Shown: positions 17,730 to 26,331 of the stretch, one piece after another
Layout: every line of letters starts with the position of its first letter
Numbering within the stretch: the first letter of the stretch is position 1
From: Prolixibacteraceae bacterium
Lineage (GTDB): Bacteria; Bacteroidota; Bacteroidia; Bacteroidales; Prolixibacteraceae
Reading direction: 5' to 3'
Assembly (NCBI GenBank): GCA_023228025.1
Contig: JALOCD010000018.1
Location: 1-50,162 of the forward strand
Length of the DNA: 50,162 bases
Notes under the pieces: model-generated
Told to the model about the DNA's origin: nothing
What the model saw: the letters and a program-made list of their open reading frames with translations, nothing else
Database searches by the model: none
Translations under genes and position numbers: made by a program

Positions 17730-18890
17730 ATGCAAAATTTCGAATTCTTCAATCCCGTTAATATAATCTTCGGACAGGGTCAAATCAAGAAATTGGCCCA
17801 ATTGGCGCCAGCCGGCACTAAAATCATGCTTGCCTATGGTGGTGGCAGTATCTTCAAAAACGGCGTTTACGATCTGGTTAAAGCGGCCTTACAGGGAATC
17901 GATATGACCGAATTTGGTGGAATCGAACCAAACCCAAGGTATGAAACACTGATGAAGGCGGTCGAAGTTGTCAAAAAAGAAAATATCGGTTTTATACTGG
18001 CAGTTGGTGGCGGGTCAGTCCTTGATGGTGCAAAATTTATCGCAGCTGCCGCTTTGTGGGAAGCAGGAGACCCCTGGAATTTCCTCACCAACCGCAAGCT
18101 TGTCGTCACCAGGGCAATTCCGTTGGGTAGCGTAATTACACTTCCTGCTACAGGTTCCGAAATGAACAGCAACTCAGTGGTAACCCGCCTTTCAACCCGG
18201 GAGAAGCTTGCCTTCAACTCCGATGCAGTATTGCCGGTCTTCTCAATTCTTGATCCGACCGTGGTATTCTCCCTACCGGAGAAGCAAGTGGCCAATGGAG
18301 TGGTCGATGCCTTTGTCCATGTGATGGAACAGTACCTTACCTACCCAGTCGACTCACCCATACAGGATCGCTTTGCCGAATCCATCCTGCTGACCCTGAT
18401 CGAAGAAGGGCCTAAAGTCCTGGCAAATCGAACCGATTACAATGCCGCGGCCAATTTTATGTGGGCTGCCACCATGGCGCTGAATGGCCTGATTGGCGTA
18501 GGGGTTCCGCAGGATTGGGCAACCCACTCGATTGGTCACGAACTGACCGCATTTCATGGCATAGACCATGCCCGCACCCTCGCAATTGTCCTACCGGGAA
18601 TTATGCAGGTGAAACGTGCCGGCAAACGGGAGAAACTGCTTCAATTCGGTGAAAGGGTCTGGGGAGTAAAATCCGGCAGCAACGATGCCCGTATTGATGA
18701 AACCATTCTTAAAACAGTGGCTTTCTTCGAATCATTCGGCATTCCTACTAAACTCTCCGCATACAACATTGGCGCCGATTTTATTCCCATTGTTTGCCAA
18801 CGGTTTACTGACAGGGGAATCAAAGGGATTGGGGAGAAGGGAGATCTTACGGTTGAGCAGATTGCGGAAGTACTAACATTACAGCTCTAA
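17730..18890 (+). CDS. yqhD: Iron-dependent alcohol dehydrogenase, YqhD-like aldehyde reductase
   Basis: 386 aa. Matches the YqhD/butanol dehydrogenase branch of group III metal-dependent alcohol dehydrogenases: LAYGGGSIFKNGVYD, EFGGIEPNPRYETLM, AVGGGSVLDGAKFIAAAA, TLPATGSEMN, LDPTVVFSLP and the metal-binding IGHELTAFHGIDHA. The GGGS phosphate-binding loop is typical of NADP(H) use in this branch, where broad-range aldehydes are reduced to alcohols. It follows the AraD-like gene by 24 bp, which suggests reduction of an aldehyde made in the same pathway, though this is inference. It converges on the MFS gene across an inverted repeat pair. Confidence 0.9.
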   Translation: MQNFEFFNPVNIIFGQGQIKKLAQLAPAGTKIMLAYGGGSIFKNGVYDLVKAALQGIDMTEFGGIEPNPRYETLMKAVEVVKKENIGFILAVGGGSVLDGAKFIAAAALWEAGDPWNFLTNRKLVVTRAIPLGSVITLPATGSEMNSNSVVTRLSTREKLAFNSDAVLPVFSILDPTVVFSLPEKQVANGVVDAFVHVMEQYLTYPVDSPIQDRFAESILLTLIEEGPKVLANRTDYNAAANFMWAATMALNGLIGVGVPQDWATHSIGHELTAFHGIDHARTLAIVLPGIMQVKRAGKREKLLQFGERVWGVKSGSNDARIDETILKTVAFFESFGIPTKLSAYNIGADFIPIVCQRFTDRGIKGIGEKGDLTVEQIAEVLTLQL

Positions 18891-19012
18891 TCTGAAATTA
18901 CAAATTAAAAATTACAGATTAAAAATGAAAGGACACTTGAATAGCAAATATGCCTCTTCTGTCCCTAATTTTTAATTTGTAATTTTTAATCTTTAATCTT
19001 TAATTCTCAATT
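18891..19012. repeat. Inverted pair of AT-rich 7-8-bp arrays between convergent genes
   Basis: The left array (~18892-18925) is built of AAATTACA/AAATTAAA words. The right array (~18963-19012) is the inverted form (TTTTTAATTTGTAATTTTTA). The right arm overlaps the last codons of the MFS gene, so its basic tail KLRIKD is encoded in the array. Confidence 0.8.
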
Positions 19013-20249
19013 TCAGGTTTCGCAATGCCGGTGATTTAACAGCGGCGAATGCGACGACCAATAGCGTCATAGCCCCACCAAATATTACTGAAGGGACCAG
19101 CCCCATCAAACCTGCTGCAACTCCCGATTCGAAGGCGCCAAGCTCGTTGGAGGAGCCAATAAAGATGCTGTTTACGGCTGCCACACGCCCTTTCATTTCA
19201 TCGGAAGTGAAAATCTGCAGGATACTTGCGCGAATGATCACACTCACATCATCGAATACTCCGCTTAGAAATAGCACAAAAGTAGAAAGATAAAAGTTTT
19301 TCGACAAAGCAAAGACAATCATGCTAATCCCAAACCCAAAGATGGAATAGAGCAGCAACTTACCCGAATTTTTCACTGGTGGGTTAAAAGTCAATACGAT
19401 AGACATAACAATAGCGCCTATCGCTGGACACGCACGTAGGATGCCTAATCCTTCGGGACCGACTTTGAGAATGTCTGAAGCGAAAACAGGCAGCATCGCC
19501 ACCGCTCCGCCAAAAAGTACGGCAAACATATCCAGGGCAAAAGCGCCTAAAAGAATTTGGCTGTTGAATACATAGTGAATTCCCTCCTTCATCCTGGCAA
19601 AAATGCCTTCTGCACTTCCTTCCGGTACGACCACTTTACCCGGGCTTTTAATAAACAGTAACAACATTGTACAAGTCAGATAGATGAAGAAAACCAGGGA
19701 AAGTGCCGGAAGTACACCAAAAAAACCATAGACCAATCCACCCAAAGCCGGACCTGTTACAGCCCCAACCTGCCAGGTTGTGCTGCTCCAGGTGGCAGCG
19801 CCGGTAAGCAAACGCCGGGGTACCAATTGCCCCAGTAGTGCAGTATTTGCAGGCATCAGGATCCCGCGGCTGAGCCCGGTCAGAAAAATGGTCAGATAGA
19901 TTGGCCAAACACCAAGCAGTTGATGAAAATCGTAGGATGGCAAGCTGTAAACTGCCAGGATCAGGGAACCAAGCAAAAGCAGAAAAGTGGTGTAAAAGAT
20001 AATTTTCTTCCGGTCCCAGATATCGACAAAATGGCCGGCAAAAAGTGCGATGCCTACTTGTGGAATCACCTCTGTAAGACCAATCATTCCAAGCGAAAGA
20101 ACACTCTTGGTGATATCGTACAACAACCAGCCCACCACTACCGACTGCATCAGCGTTGCCGAAGTCAAAAGGAAGCGGAAGACCATAAAAAGCCGGAAAT
20201 CCCGGATGTGCATCACCTCAAAAGCCTCGTTGGAAAAAATCTTCTTCAT
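18993..20249 (-). CDS. MFS transporter
   Basis: 418 aa with about 12 predicted membrane helices. The N-terminal half carries motif-A-like GHFVDIWDRKKIIF between helices 2 and 3, preceded by GLTEVIPQVGIALF, and LPANTALLGQLVPRR-type sequence (LMPANTALLGQLVPRR) in the cytoplasmic loop. This resembles the MFS branch that includes the enterobactin exporter EntS and macrolide-type exporters, but the substrate cannot be read from sequence. It sits downstream of feoB on the same strand, although a 260-bp gap with repeats makes co-transcription uncertain. The last six residues lie within the intergenic array. Confidence 0.85.
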   Translation of the reverse strand: MKKIFSNEAFEVMHIRDFRLFMVFRFLLTSATLMQSVVVGWLLYDITKSVLSLGMIGLTEVIPQVGIALFAGHFVDIWDRKKIIFYTTFLLLLGSLILAVYSLPSYDFHQLLGVWPIYLTIFLTGLSRGILMPANTALLGQLVPRRLLTGAATWSSTTWQVGAVTGPALGGLVYGFFGVLPALSLVFFIYLTCTMLLLFIKSPGKVVVPEGSAEGIFARMKEGIHYVFNSQILLGAFALDMFAVLFGGAVAMLPVFASDILKVGPEGLGILRACPAIGAIVMSIVLTFNPPVKNSGKLLLYSIFGFGISMIVFALSKNFYLSTFVLFLSGVFDDVSVIIRASILQIFTSDEMKGRVAAVNSIFIGSSNELGAFESGVAAGLMGLVPSVIFGGAMTLLVVAFAAVKSPALRNLKLRIKD

Positions 20250-20509
20250 CGCGCTAATTTAATGTGAAAATTGGAAAATGTGAAGACGCGAAAACCTATT
20301 AACCCCAGACAACCACAAATAACACAAATGGACACAAATAACCCCGGTCTTATAACAGATTACACAGATTAAAGGAAATATCAATTTCACCGTTTCCCCA
20401 CTTCATAGTTCAAGTATCCGTAAAATTGCGGTGAAAACCACTCTCCCCGTCTCCCAGTCCTCTCCGTCCTTCCGTCATCCAAGTCATCCTAGTCTTCCCA
20501 GTCATCTCA
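20250..20509. repeat. Intergenic filler with several short-word arrays
   Basis: Three different arrays sit one after another and there is no gene. They are TGTGAAAATTGGAAAATGTG at ~20262-20283, words like AACACAAAT/GGACACAAAT at ~20303-20330, and a pyrimidine-rich array of 8-9-bp words (GTCATCCAA, GTCATCCTA, GTCTTCCCA) at ~20438-20510. I see no clear inverted partner for the last one. Confidence 0.65.
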
Positions 20510-20665
20510 TCACTTCTTCCTCGGTGCAACAGGGCATCCTTCACAGGACTTCCCGCACCCGCCGCAAGCGTCAGGTTTGGAAATGCTGCGGATGGATTGA
20601 TAAGCTTTGTATCCCACCAGGATCGCCGCCGCCAAAACAAGTATAAAAACAATGATCTCTTGCAT
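20510..20665 (-). CDS. FeoB-associated Cys-rich membrane peptide
   Basis: 51 aa from the ATG at 20663-20665. One N-terminal membrane helix (EIIVFILVLAAAILVGY) is followed by a cytoplasmic tail with CGGCGKSCEGCP, i.e. four cysteines in CxxC-x3-CxxC spacing, then a basic end. This is the FeoB-associated Cys-rich membrane protein family, which accompanies FeoB in many anaerobes and may handle Fe(II) or a cluster. It starts 8 bp after the feoB stop on the same strand, so it belongs to the feo operon. A longer reading of 85 aa would overlap feoB and is not supported. Confidence 0.85.
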   Translation of the reverse strand: MQEIIVFILVLAAAILVGYKAYQSIRSISKPDACGGCGKSCEGCPVAPRKK

Positions 20666-20673
20666 AATATCGG

Positions 20674-23088
20674 TTAAATGAAGAACAAAGCGATGTGATA
20701 GGTCAGGAAAGCCCCAATCCAGGCAGCTGCCGTGGTATATAATACTGTGAATAACGCATATTTCCAACTTCCCGATTCGCGTTTGATCGATGCAATTACC
20801 GCGATGCAGGGGAAATAGAGCAGTACAAAGACCAGAAATGCCAGTGCAACAGCCTGGTTAAAGACAGGTTCTCCGGTTTTAGGCCCTGTTTCGTACAGTT
20901 GGTTCTGGAGTCGTGTTTGTAACAGCTCATTCTTGTGCTGGTCATTCCCTGTCCCGTATAGGACTGCCATTGTACCGATTACGATCTCTTTTGCAGGAAT
21001 GCCTGCGATCAATGAAACGCCCATTTTCCAGTCAAAACCAAGCGGACGAATCACAGGTTCGATGGTATGCCCGATCCTCCCCAGATAGGATTGTTCCATA
21101 TGCGAAACCTTTGGTACCGGGGCATTCACGGTAGTGGACGAAGGTGAAACAGTTGTATCTTTCGTGCTCCTGGGAAAATACTCCAGCGCCCAAATCAAGA
21201 TCACTGCAACTAAAATTGTTCCGCCTATTTTTTTAAGGTATTGACTGGCCTTGTCCCACATATGCAACAACGAATTTTTCATCACCGGCATCCGGTAGGG
21301 TGGCAATTCCATGACAAAAGGTGTCTCTTTTCGCTTGAAAACAGTCTTGTTCAAAAGTTTGGAAAACAGGATGGCTACTGCAATGCCAAGAAGATAAATC
21401 CCTATGAATACCAAAGCCGGATAGTGTGGAAAAAAGGCAGAGATCAATACGACATAAACAGGCAACCTGGCGGAGCATGACATAAACGGTATGATCATCA
21501 TGGTAAGAAGCCTGTCTCCCCGGTTTCGGATGGTGCGGGTGGCCATGATGGCCGGAACATTGCAGCCAAATCCCATCACCATTGGGATAAATGAGCGGCC
21601 ATGCAGCCCCATCTTGTGCATCAGTTTGTCCATGATAAATGCTGCCCGGGCCATGTAACCGGTATCCTCCATCAGCGAGATGAAGAAAAACAGGATCAGA
21701 ATGTTGGGCATAAAAACAATCACACTTCCCAATCCCCTGATAATACCATCAATCAGCAGATCCTTCAGTATGCCATTGCCCAACAATGCGGCTACGCCAT
21801 CCGAAATCCAGACGACACCCCTCATGATCCATTCAGTAGGGAGCGCTCCAAGTGCGAATGTGGCGTAAAAGGTAAAAAACATCATCGCAAGGAAAATGGG
21901 GAAGCCGACATATTTGCCGGTCATTACCTTGTCAATCTTCTCCGTAGTAACAATTCTGTTCATTACCCCGGGTTGGTAGCATTCTTTCAAGGCACCTGTT
22001 ATGAAACCATATTTGGCATCCGTAATGAGCTGTGAACTCTCGTCGCAGAGTCGTGATTCGAGCCGGACAATCTCATGTTCAGTGATCTCCTTGATGGATT
22101 GATAATTGGAGGATGCTTCCAGAACCTTCAAGGCTTCCGGATCCTTTCCGATCAATCGTATTGCAAGGTAACGTGAAGAAAAAGTGGCGGTAAGCGGCTT
22201 ATCTTTCCTGATCTCTTTGCGGATGAGATCAATTGATTTTTCCATCTCCTCCCCATAATTGATGTGAATGTGCCTCACGATAGGATCCCTGTCCTCGTAT
22301 ACCTCGATCAACTCGTTCAGGAGCTCTTCCAGTCCTTCCCCGTTGAAGGCGGTGGTCGGGATAATCGGGATACCCGTTAGTTTGCTTAATTTTTTAATCT
22401 TTAACTTAGAGCCACTGGCCAACAAATCATCGTACATGTTCAAGGCAATCACCACCTTGATATCCATGTCGATCAGTTGGGTTGTCAGGAAAAGATTCCG
22501 CTCGATATTGGAGGCGTCCACCACATTGACCACGATATCGGGCATCTCCTGCAAAATAAAGTTCCTGGTAAAGAGCTCTTCCGGCGTATAACTGGTCAGC
22601 GAATAAATGCCCGGAAGGTCAGTCAGATCAATCTGGTACCCATTTTTATTGAGGGTCGATTTTGTCGCATCTACCGTGACACCGCTATAATTACCGACGT
22701 GCTCCTTTGAATTGGTGACCCGGTTGAAAAGGGTGGTCTTTCCGCAGTTGGGATTTCCGACCAGGGCCATACTGATCATGCGGCCTTTTTCTTTGGCCGA
22801 GATCTTTAACTCCTCCAGATCGATGGTGCCATCATACACATGAGGGTGCAGTAAAAGGGCCTCTTCGGGTGTTACTACCTCAATCAATCCTGCTTCTACC
22901 CGTCGAAGAGAGACATTGTATCCCATCAACCTGTACTCAACAGGATCTTTAAATGGGGCATTCTTGAGTACAGAGACCTCCTTCCCGGCAACAAATCCCA
23001 TTTCAGAGATTCTTCTCCGGAACGAACCATGCCCCAATACCTTGGATATCACCACAGTCCTGTTTTCACTTACTTCGGATAACCGCAC
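20674..23088 (-). CDS. feoB: Ferrous iron transporter, FeoA-FeoB fusion
   Basis: 804 aa. Residues 1-~75 are a FeoA (SH3-like) domain (RRRISEMGFVAGKEV; PVEYRLMGYNVSLRR). The G domain follows with G1 GNPNCGKTT (111-119), the Thr of G2, G3 DLPGIYS and G4 NMYD. The membrane part shows the gate motifs (GLHGRSFIPMVMGFGCNVPA; LIAGIPAKEIVIGTM) and ~8-10 helices, ending in AWIGAFLTYHIALFFI. It imports Fe(II) across the inner membrane. The FeoA fusion is common in Bacteroidota. The start is a GTG at 23088, preceded by a good promoter box. The Cys-rich peptide gene follows directly. Confidence 0.94.
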   Translation of the reverse strand: MRLSEVSENRTVVISKVLGHGSFRRRISEMGFVAGKEVSVLKNAPFKDPVEYRLMGYNVSLRRVEAGLIEVVTPEEALLLHPHVYDGTIDLEELKISAKEKGRMISMALVGNPNCGKTTLFNRVTNSKEHVGNYSGVTVDATKSTLNKNGYQIDLTDLPGIYSLTSYTPEELFTRNFILQEMPDIVVNVVDASNIERNLFLTTQLIDMDIKVVIALNMYDDLLASGSKLKIKKLSKLTGIPIIPTTAFNGEGLEELLNELIEVYEDRDPIVRHIHINYGEEMEKSIDLIRKEIRKDKPLTATFSSRYLAIRLIGKDPEALKVLEASSNYQSIKEITEHEIVRLESRLCDESSQLITDAKYGFITGALKECYQPGVMNRIVTTEKIDKVMTGKYVGFPIFLAMMFFTFYATFALGALPTEWIMRGVVWISDGVAALLGNGILKDLLIDGIIRGLGSVIVFMPNILILFFFISLMEDTGYMARAAFIMDKLMHKMGLHGRSFIPMVMGFGCNVPAIMATRTIRNRGDRLLTMMIIPFMSCSARLPVYVVLISAFFPHYPALVFIGIYLLGIAVAILFSKLLNKTVFKRKETPFVMELPPYRMPVMKNSLLHMWDKASQYLKKIGGTILVAVILIWALEYFPRSTKDTTVSPSSTTVNAPVPKVSHMEQSYLGRIGHTIEPVIRPLGFDWKMGVSLIAGIPAKEIVIGTMAVLYGTGNDQHKNELLQTRLQNQLYETGPKTGEPVFNQAVALAFLVFVLLYFPCIAVIASIKRESGSWKYALFTVLYTTAAAWIGAFLTYHIALFFI

Positions 23089-23124
23089 CCCTTGAGTTTA
23101 TTAAGAATAATTATAAATAGAGTG

Positions 23125-23154
23125 CAAATATACTCTAATTTAGATAAAAGGAAA
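23125..23154 (-). promoter_or_regulatory. Predicted promoter of feoB
   Basis: On the minus strand TATATTTG (23125-23132) is an exact TAnnTTTG box, with TTTC at 23151-23154, 18 bases upstream. It ends 36 bases before the GTG start. The upstream half runs into the 8-bp repeat array. Confidence 0.5.
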
Positions 23155-23290
23155 ATGAGAAGATGGGAAAAAGAGAGGGTGAGAAAATGGGAAGATGGGA
23201 AAATGGGAAAAAGAGAGGGTGAGAAGATGGGAAAATGAGAAGATGGGAAAATGGGAAAATGAGAGGGTGAGAAAGTGAGAAGGTTAGTGA
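23150..23290. repeat. Left 8-bp tandem array (purine-rich on +)
   Basis: About 16 consecutive 8-bp words of pattern GARRRTGR, such as GAAAATGG, GAAGATGG, GAGGGTGA and GAAAAAGA, in unbroken 8-bp register. It is the inverted counterpart of the array at 23746-23930. Confidence 0.9.
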
Positions 23291-23319
23291 GAAGATTGTA
23301 GTGAAGCGGTAGCAAATGT

Positions 23320-23700
23320 TCAGGTTTTAATAGTCCATTTTTCAGGAAACCTTTGCATTATGACCAACATGCCGATGATCTTATCATATTCGGTATCTAT
23401 GATCCGGTGATTTTCAACAGAAAGGTATTCGCATGCCAATGAAAAATCGAGCCAATTTTTAGTTTCTACAGCTTCTGCCTCACTTTCACTGAGCTTGGAT
23501 AAAAAAGATTTCGGATATTGTCTTCTTCTAAATGCTTCAGCAATATTGCTGTTTACAGATCTCGAAGATCTTCTGATTTGACTAGTCAAAGAATAAGTCT
23601 CCTCTTTTGGAAATTTTTTAGTCAAGTGATAAATATCCATAGCATTTTTAAATGCCATTTGGTATACCTTTAATTCGCGGTGACTATTAATGAGTTCCAT
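23320..23700 (-). CDS. Four-helix-bundle (S23-type, 23S rRNA intervening-sequence-like) protein
   Basis: 126 aa from the ATG at 23698-23700; an in-frame TTG at 23715 is less likely because it lies in the promoter box. The sequence has the family pattern: HRELKVYQMAF at the start, MDIYHLTKKFPKEETYSLTSQ, the RRSSRSVNSNIAEAF block, and a C-terminal helix with IGMLVIMQRF. Such proteins form four-helix bundles, occur inside rRNA intervening sequences, and resemble the accessory protein (Avd) of diversity-generating retroelements. No reverse transcriptase or variable repeat is nearby. It is enclosed by two inverted 8-bp arrays and has its own promoter, so it looks like a cassette inserted between feoB and hppA. 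Confidence 0.85.
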   Translation of the reverse strand: MELINSHRELKVYQMAFKNAMDIYHLTKKFPKEETYSLTSQIRRSSRSVNSNIAEAFRRRQYPKSFLSKLSESEAEAVETKNWLDFSLACEYLSVENHRIIDTEYDKIIGMLVIMQRFPEKWTIKT

Positions 23701-23712
23701 GTACTTTTCATA

Positions 23713-23720
23713 CAAATATA
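23713..23720 (-). promoter_or_regulatory. Predicted -7 box of the four-helix-bundle gene
   Basis: On the minus strand the sequence is TATATTTG, an exact TAnnTTTG match ending 12 bases before the ATG. A TTTG (23735-23738) lies only 14 bases upstream, which is short for a -33 element. Confidence 0.45.
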
Positions 23721-23745
23721 CCCAATTCTACTGTCAAATACGAAT

Positions 23746-23930
23746 TTCTCACCTTCTCATTTTCTCACCTTCTCATTTTCCCATTTTCCCACCTTCTCAT
23801 TTTCCCATCTTCTCACCCTCTCATTTTCCCATTTTCCCACCTTCTCATTTTCCCATCTTCTCACCCTCTCATTTTCCCATTTTCCCATCTTCTCATTTTC
23901 TCACCCTCCCATTTTACCATATTCCCACCG
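23746..23930. repeat. Right 8-bp tandem array (pyrimidine-rich on +)
   Basis: About 23 words of 8 bp (TTCTCACC, TTCTCATT, TTCCCATT and similar), the inverted form of the array at 23150-23290. Because 8 and 3 are coprime, every plus-strand frame reads as an 8-residue protein repeat (SHFPIFPP-like). These open frames are an artefact of the array and not genes. The right array is longer than the left by about six words. Confidence 0.9.
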
Positions 23931-23932
23931 TC

Positions 23933-23970
23933 ATTAAAAAACCCCTCCTGCTTTCGCAGAAAGGGGTTTC
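23933..23970 (-). terminator. Rho-independent terminator of hppA
   Basis: On the minus strand AAACCCCT and AGGGGTTT form a stem containing an inner CTGCGAAAGCAG hairpin, followed by TTTTTTA. It lies 55 bases beyond the hppA stop. Confidence 0.8.
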
Positions 23971-24024
23971 ATCAATTTACACGCTACTTTTCAGGAGTCT
24001 ATGAAAAAACCTGAATATCTTTGG

Positions 24025-26304
24025 TTATTCGATTCTTGCCGGCCTTTTGAATCCGCCGCGTTTGGAGACAATGACAGATCCTGTAATGATGGCCAGACAG
24101 ATCACACCGGTCAGCACCAGGCCAACTGAGAATTGTCCTGGCTTCTGATAGGCAATCAATACTGGTGCGGCTAGCAAGGATACAAGGTTGATAACCTTAA
24201 TCATTGGGTTCAATGCCGGTCCGGCGGTGTCTTTCAAAGGATCACCCACAGTATCGCCTACCACGGCAGCATGGTGGGCCTCCGACCCTTTACCTCCATA
24301 TAATCCATCCTCAATGGTTTTCTTTGCGTTGTCCCAGGCGCCTCCCGAACCAGCCATAAAGACTGCCAGAAGTTGTCCCGACAAAATTACCCCACCAAGG
24401 AATCCGCCAAGCGCTTCAACGCCCAAAAGGCTTCCAACCAAAATCGGGGAGAGAACAGCGATCAGTGCAAGTGGGATCAGCTCTTTTTGTGCAGCAACAG
24501 TACAGATGTCGACAGCACGCTGGTAATCAGGTTTCACAGTGCGTTCGATGATACCGGGAATCCTGAACTGGCGGCGAACCTCCTCAACAATCATCGCAGC
24601 CGCACGGGTTACTGCGTTGATGGTAAGTGATGAGAACAACCATGGAATGGTACCCCCGATCAACATCCCGATAAATACCATCGGCATGGAGATGCGAATC
24701 CCTGTTTCAATCAACTGCTGGCTCTTTTCGAAGCCGAGTTGTATTTGAACATTGCTCACATCGGTAATGAATGATCCGAATAACGCAACCGCTGCGATTA
24801 CAGCCGAACCAATGGCCACACCTTTGGTAATGGCTTTGGTTGTATTACCGGTAGAGTCGAGCGAATCCATGATCTTGCGGGCATCTTTATCGAGGTGCGA
24901 CAACTCTCCCACTCCATTGGCGTTGTCGGCAATCGGACCAAAAGCGTCCATCGCAACGTTGTTTCCAGTCAAGGTGAGCATACCAATACCGGTCATCGCT
25001 ACCCCATAAAGGACATAAACCAGTGGCATTCCATTGTAGATAATAACTGCCGAGAGAATGGTCAGCGCAATCACGATCGTTTGCCAGACAGCCACCTCGA
25101 ATCCATAACTTAATCCCTTGAGTAACAAGGTAGCAGAACCCGTTTTAGCGTTTCTTGCTATATCCTTCACCGGATGGTAGTTTCCATCGGTAAAATGTTT
25201 GGTGATTTCATCCAACACAATAGCCAAAATAATACCCATTACCACAGAAAGGAAGGATCTCCAGTCGTGGAGGTAGAAGTAAGAAACGATTCCGAACAGT
25301 GCAATACTAATGGCGGCAGAGGTATAGAAACCTTTGTTGATGGCTTTCAGTGCATTTTGAGTCTTGGCCTCTTTGTTCCCCTTCACCAGATAGGTTCCGA
25401 TGATGGAAGAGAGTACGCCGATACCACGAACCAGCAATGGGAAAATAATCCAGGATAAATCTAAGGTAGTCATGTAGAGAACAACACCAAGAATCAATGT
25501 AGAGACGATGGTCACTTCATACGATTCGAAGATATCTGCAGCCATACCGGCGCAGTCGCCCACATTATCACCGACGAGGTCGGCAATTACGGCGGCATTT
25601 CGTTCATCATCCTCGGGCAGACCTGCTTCCACTTTACCAACAAGGTCGGCGCCGACATCGGCTGCTTTGGTGTAGATTCCTCCGCCCACCCTCATGAAGA
25701 GCGCCAGCAGGGTACCTCCAAAACCGAATCCCAATAGGGTATCGGGGGATGCAACGCCAAAAAACATAAAGATGAGGGTACCTCCAAGAAGACCAAGTCC
25801 GTCGGTCAACATTCCGGTTACGGTACCGGCGCGGTAAGCAATCTTCAGGGCTTCGCCGAAACTACGGCGTGAAGCAGAGGCAACCCTTACGTTGGCCTGA
25901 ACAGCCATACGCATACCAAATTGTCCAACCATCAGGGAGAAGACGGCGCCCATGACAAAGGCCATAGCCCGGCCAAAACCGATGATCAGCTTCAGCGACT
26001 CGTCCGAATAGCCGGCAAATCTTAGTTTCGATGATTCGGTGGGGGGAACGATATAAACGGATAAAAACAGGATAATGGTAAAAACGAAGATCAGCGGAAC
26101 GATGGTTTTAAGCTGACGTTTCAGATAGGCATTGGCGCCCTCGCTGATCGCACCCCAAACCTCCTGCATTTTTGGTGTTCCTTTGTCACAAGCCATGACC
26201 TGTTTACGGAGCAGAAGGGCATAACCCAATCCGAAAAACGAGATCACCAACACACTCCAAATGGCTATTACTTCAAAGGAGCTTGCACCAGGTAAACTAA
26301 TCAT
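24025..26304 (-). CDS. hppA: Membrane-bound ion-translocating pyrophosphatase
   Basis: 759 aa with about 16 membrane helices. It hydrolyses PPi and pumps H+ and/or Na+ across the membrane. Substrate and metal motifs are present: DVGADLVGKVEAGLPEDD, GDNVGDCAGMAADIFESYE, DNANGVGEL and SGGAWDNAKK near the C-terminus. In GNTTKAITKG (about residues 484-493) the position that is Ala in K+-dependent enzymes is Lys, which indicates the K+-independent class, usually H+-pumping. This inference rests on one diagnostic site. The gene starts 27 bp after an unknown 253-aa gene, so the two probably share a transcript that ends at the terminator at 23933-23970. Confidence 0.93.
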   Translation of the reverse strand: MISLPGASSFEVIAIWSVLVISFFGLGYALLLRKQVMACDKGTPKMQEVWGAISEGANAYLKRQLKTIVPLIFVFTIILFLSVYIVPPTESSKLRFAGYSDESLKLIIGFGRAMAFVMGAVFSLMVGQFGMRMAVQANVRVASASRRSFGEALKIAYRAGTVTGMLTDGLGLLGGTLIFMFFGVASPDTLLGFGFGGTLLALFMRVGGGIYTKAADVGADLVGKVEAGLPEDDERNAAVIADLVGDNVGDCAGMAADIFESYEVTIVSTLILGVVLYMTTLDLSWIIFPLLVRGIGVLSSIIGTYLVKGNKEAKTQNALKAINKGFYTSAAISIALFGIVSYFYLHDWRSFLSVVMGIILAIVLDEITKHFTDGNYHPVKDIARNAKTGSATLLLKGLSYGFEVAVWQTIVIALTILSAVIIYNGMPLVYVLYGVAMTGIGMLTLTGNNVAMDAFGPIADNANGVGELSHLDKDARKIMDSLDSTGNTTKAITKGVAIGSAVIAAVALFGSFITDVSNVQIQLGFEKSQQLIETGIRISMPMVFIGMLIGGTIPWLFSSLTINAVTRAAAMIVEEVRRQFRIPGIIERTVKPDYQRAVDICTVAAQKELIPLALIAVLSPILVGSLLGVEALGGFLGGVILSGQLLAVFMAGSGGAWDNAKKTIEDGLYGGKGSEAHHAAVVGDTVGDPLKDTAGPALNPMIKVINLVSLLAAPVLIAYQKPGQFSVGLVLTGVICLAIITGSVIVSKRGGFKRPARIE

Positions 26305-26331
26305 AAGAATCTGTATTTATAGTGTTAAATA

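Noticed and set aside
23320..23700. Diversity-generating retroelement
   Set aside because: The four-helix-bundle protein resembles Avd, but there is no reverse transcriptase and no template/variable repeat pair within reach.
23150..23930. CRISPR array
   Set aside because: The words are 8 bp, degenerate and contiguous with no unique spacers, and no cas gene is near.
23680..24004. Open frames with an SHFPIFPP-like 8-residue protein repeat
   Set aside because: They arise because an 8-bp tandem array reads in all frames as an 8-codon repeat. There is no start context, no family and no non-repetitive coding part.
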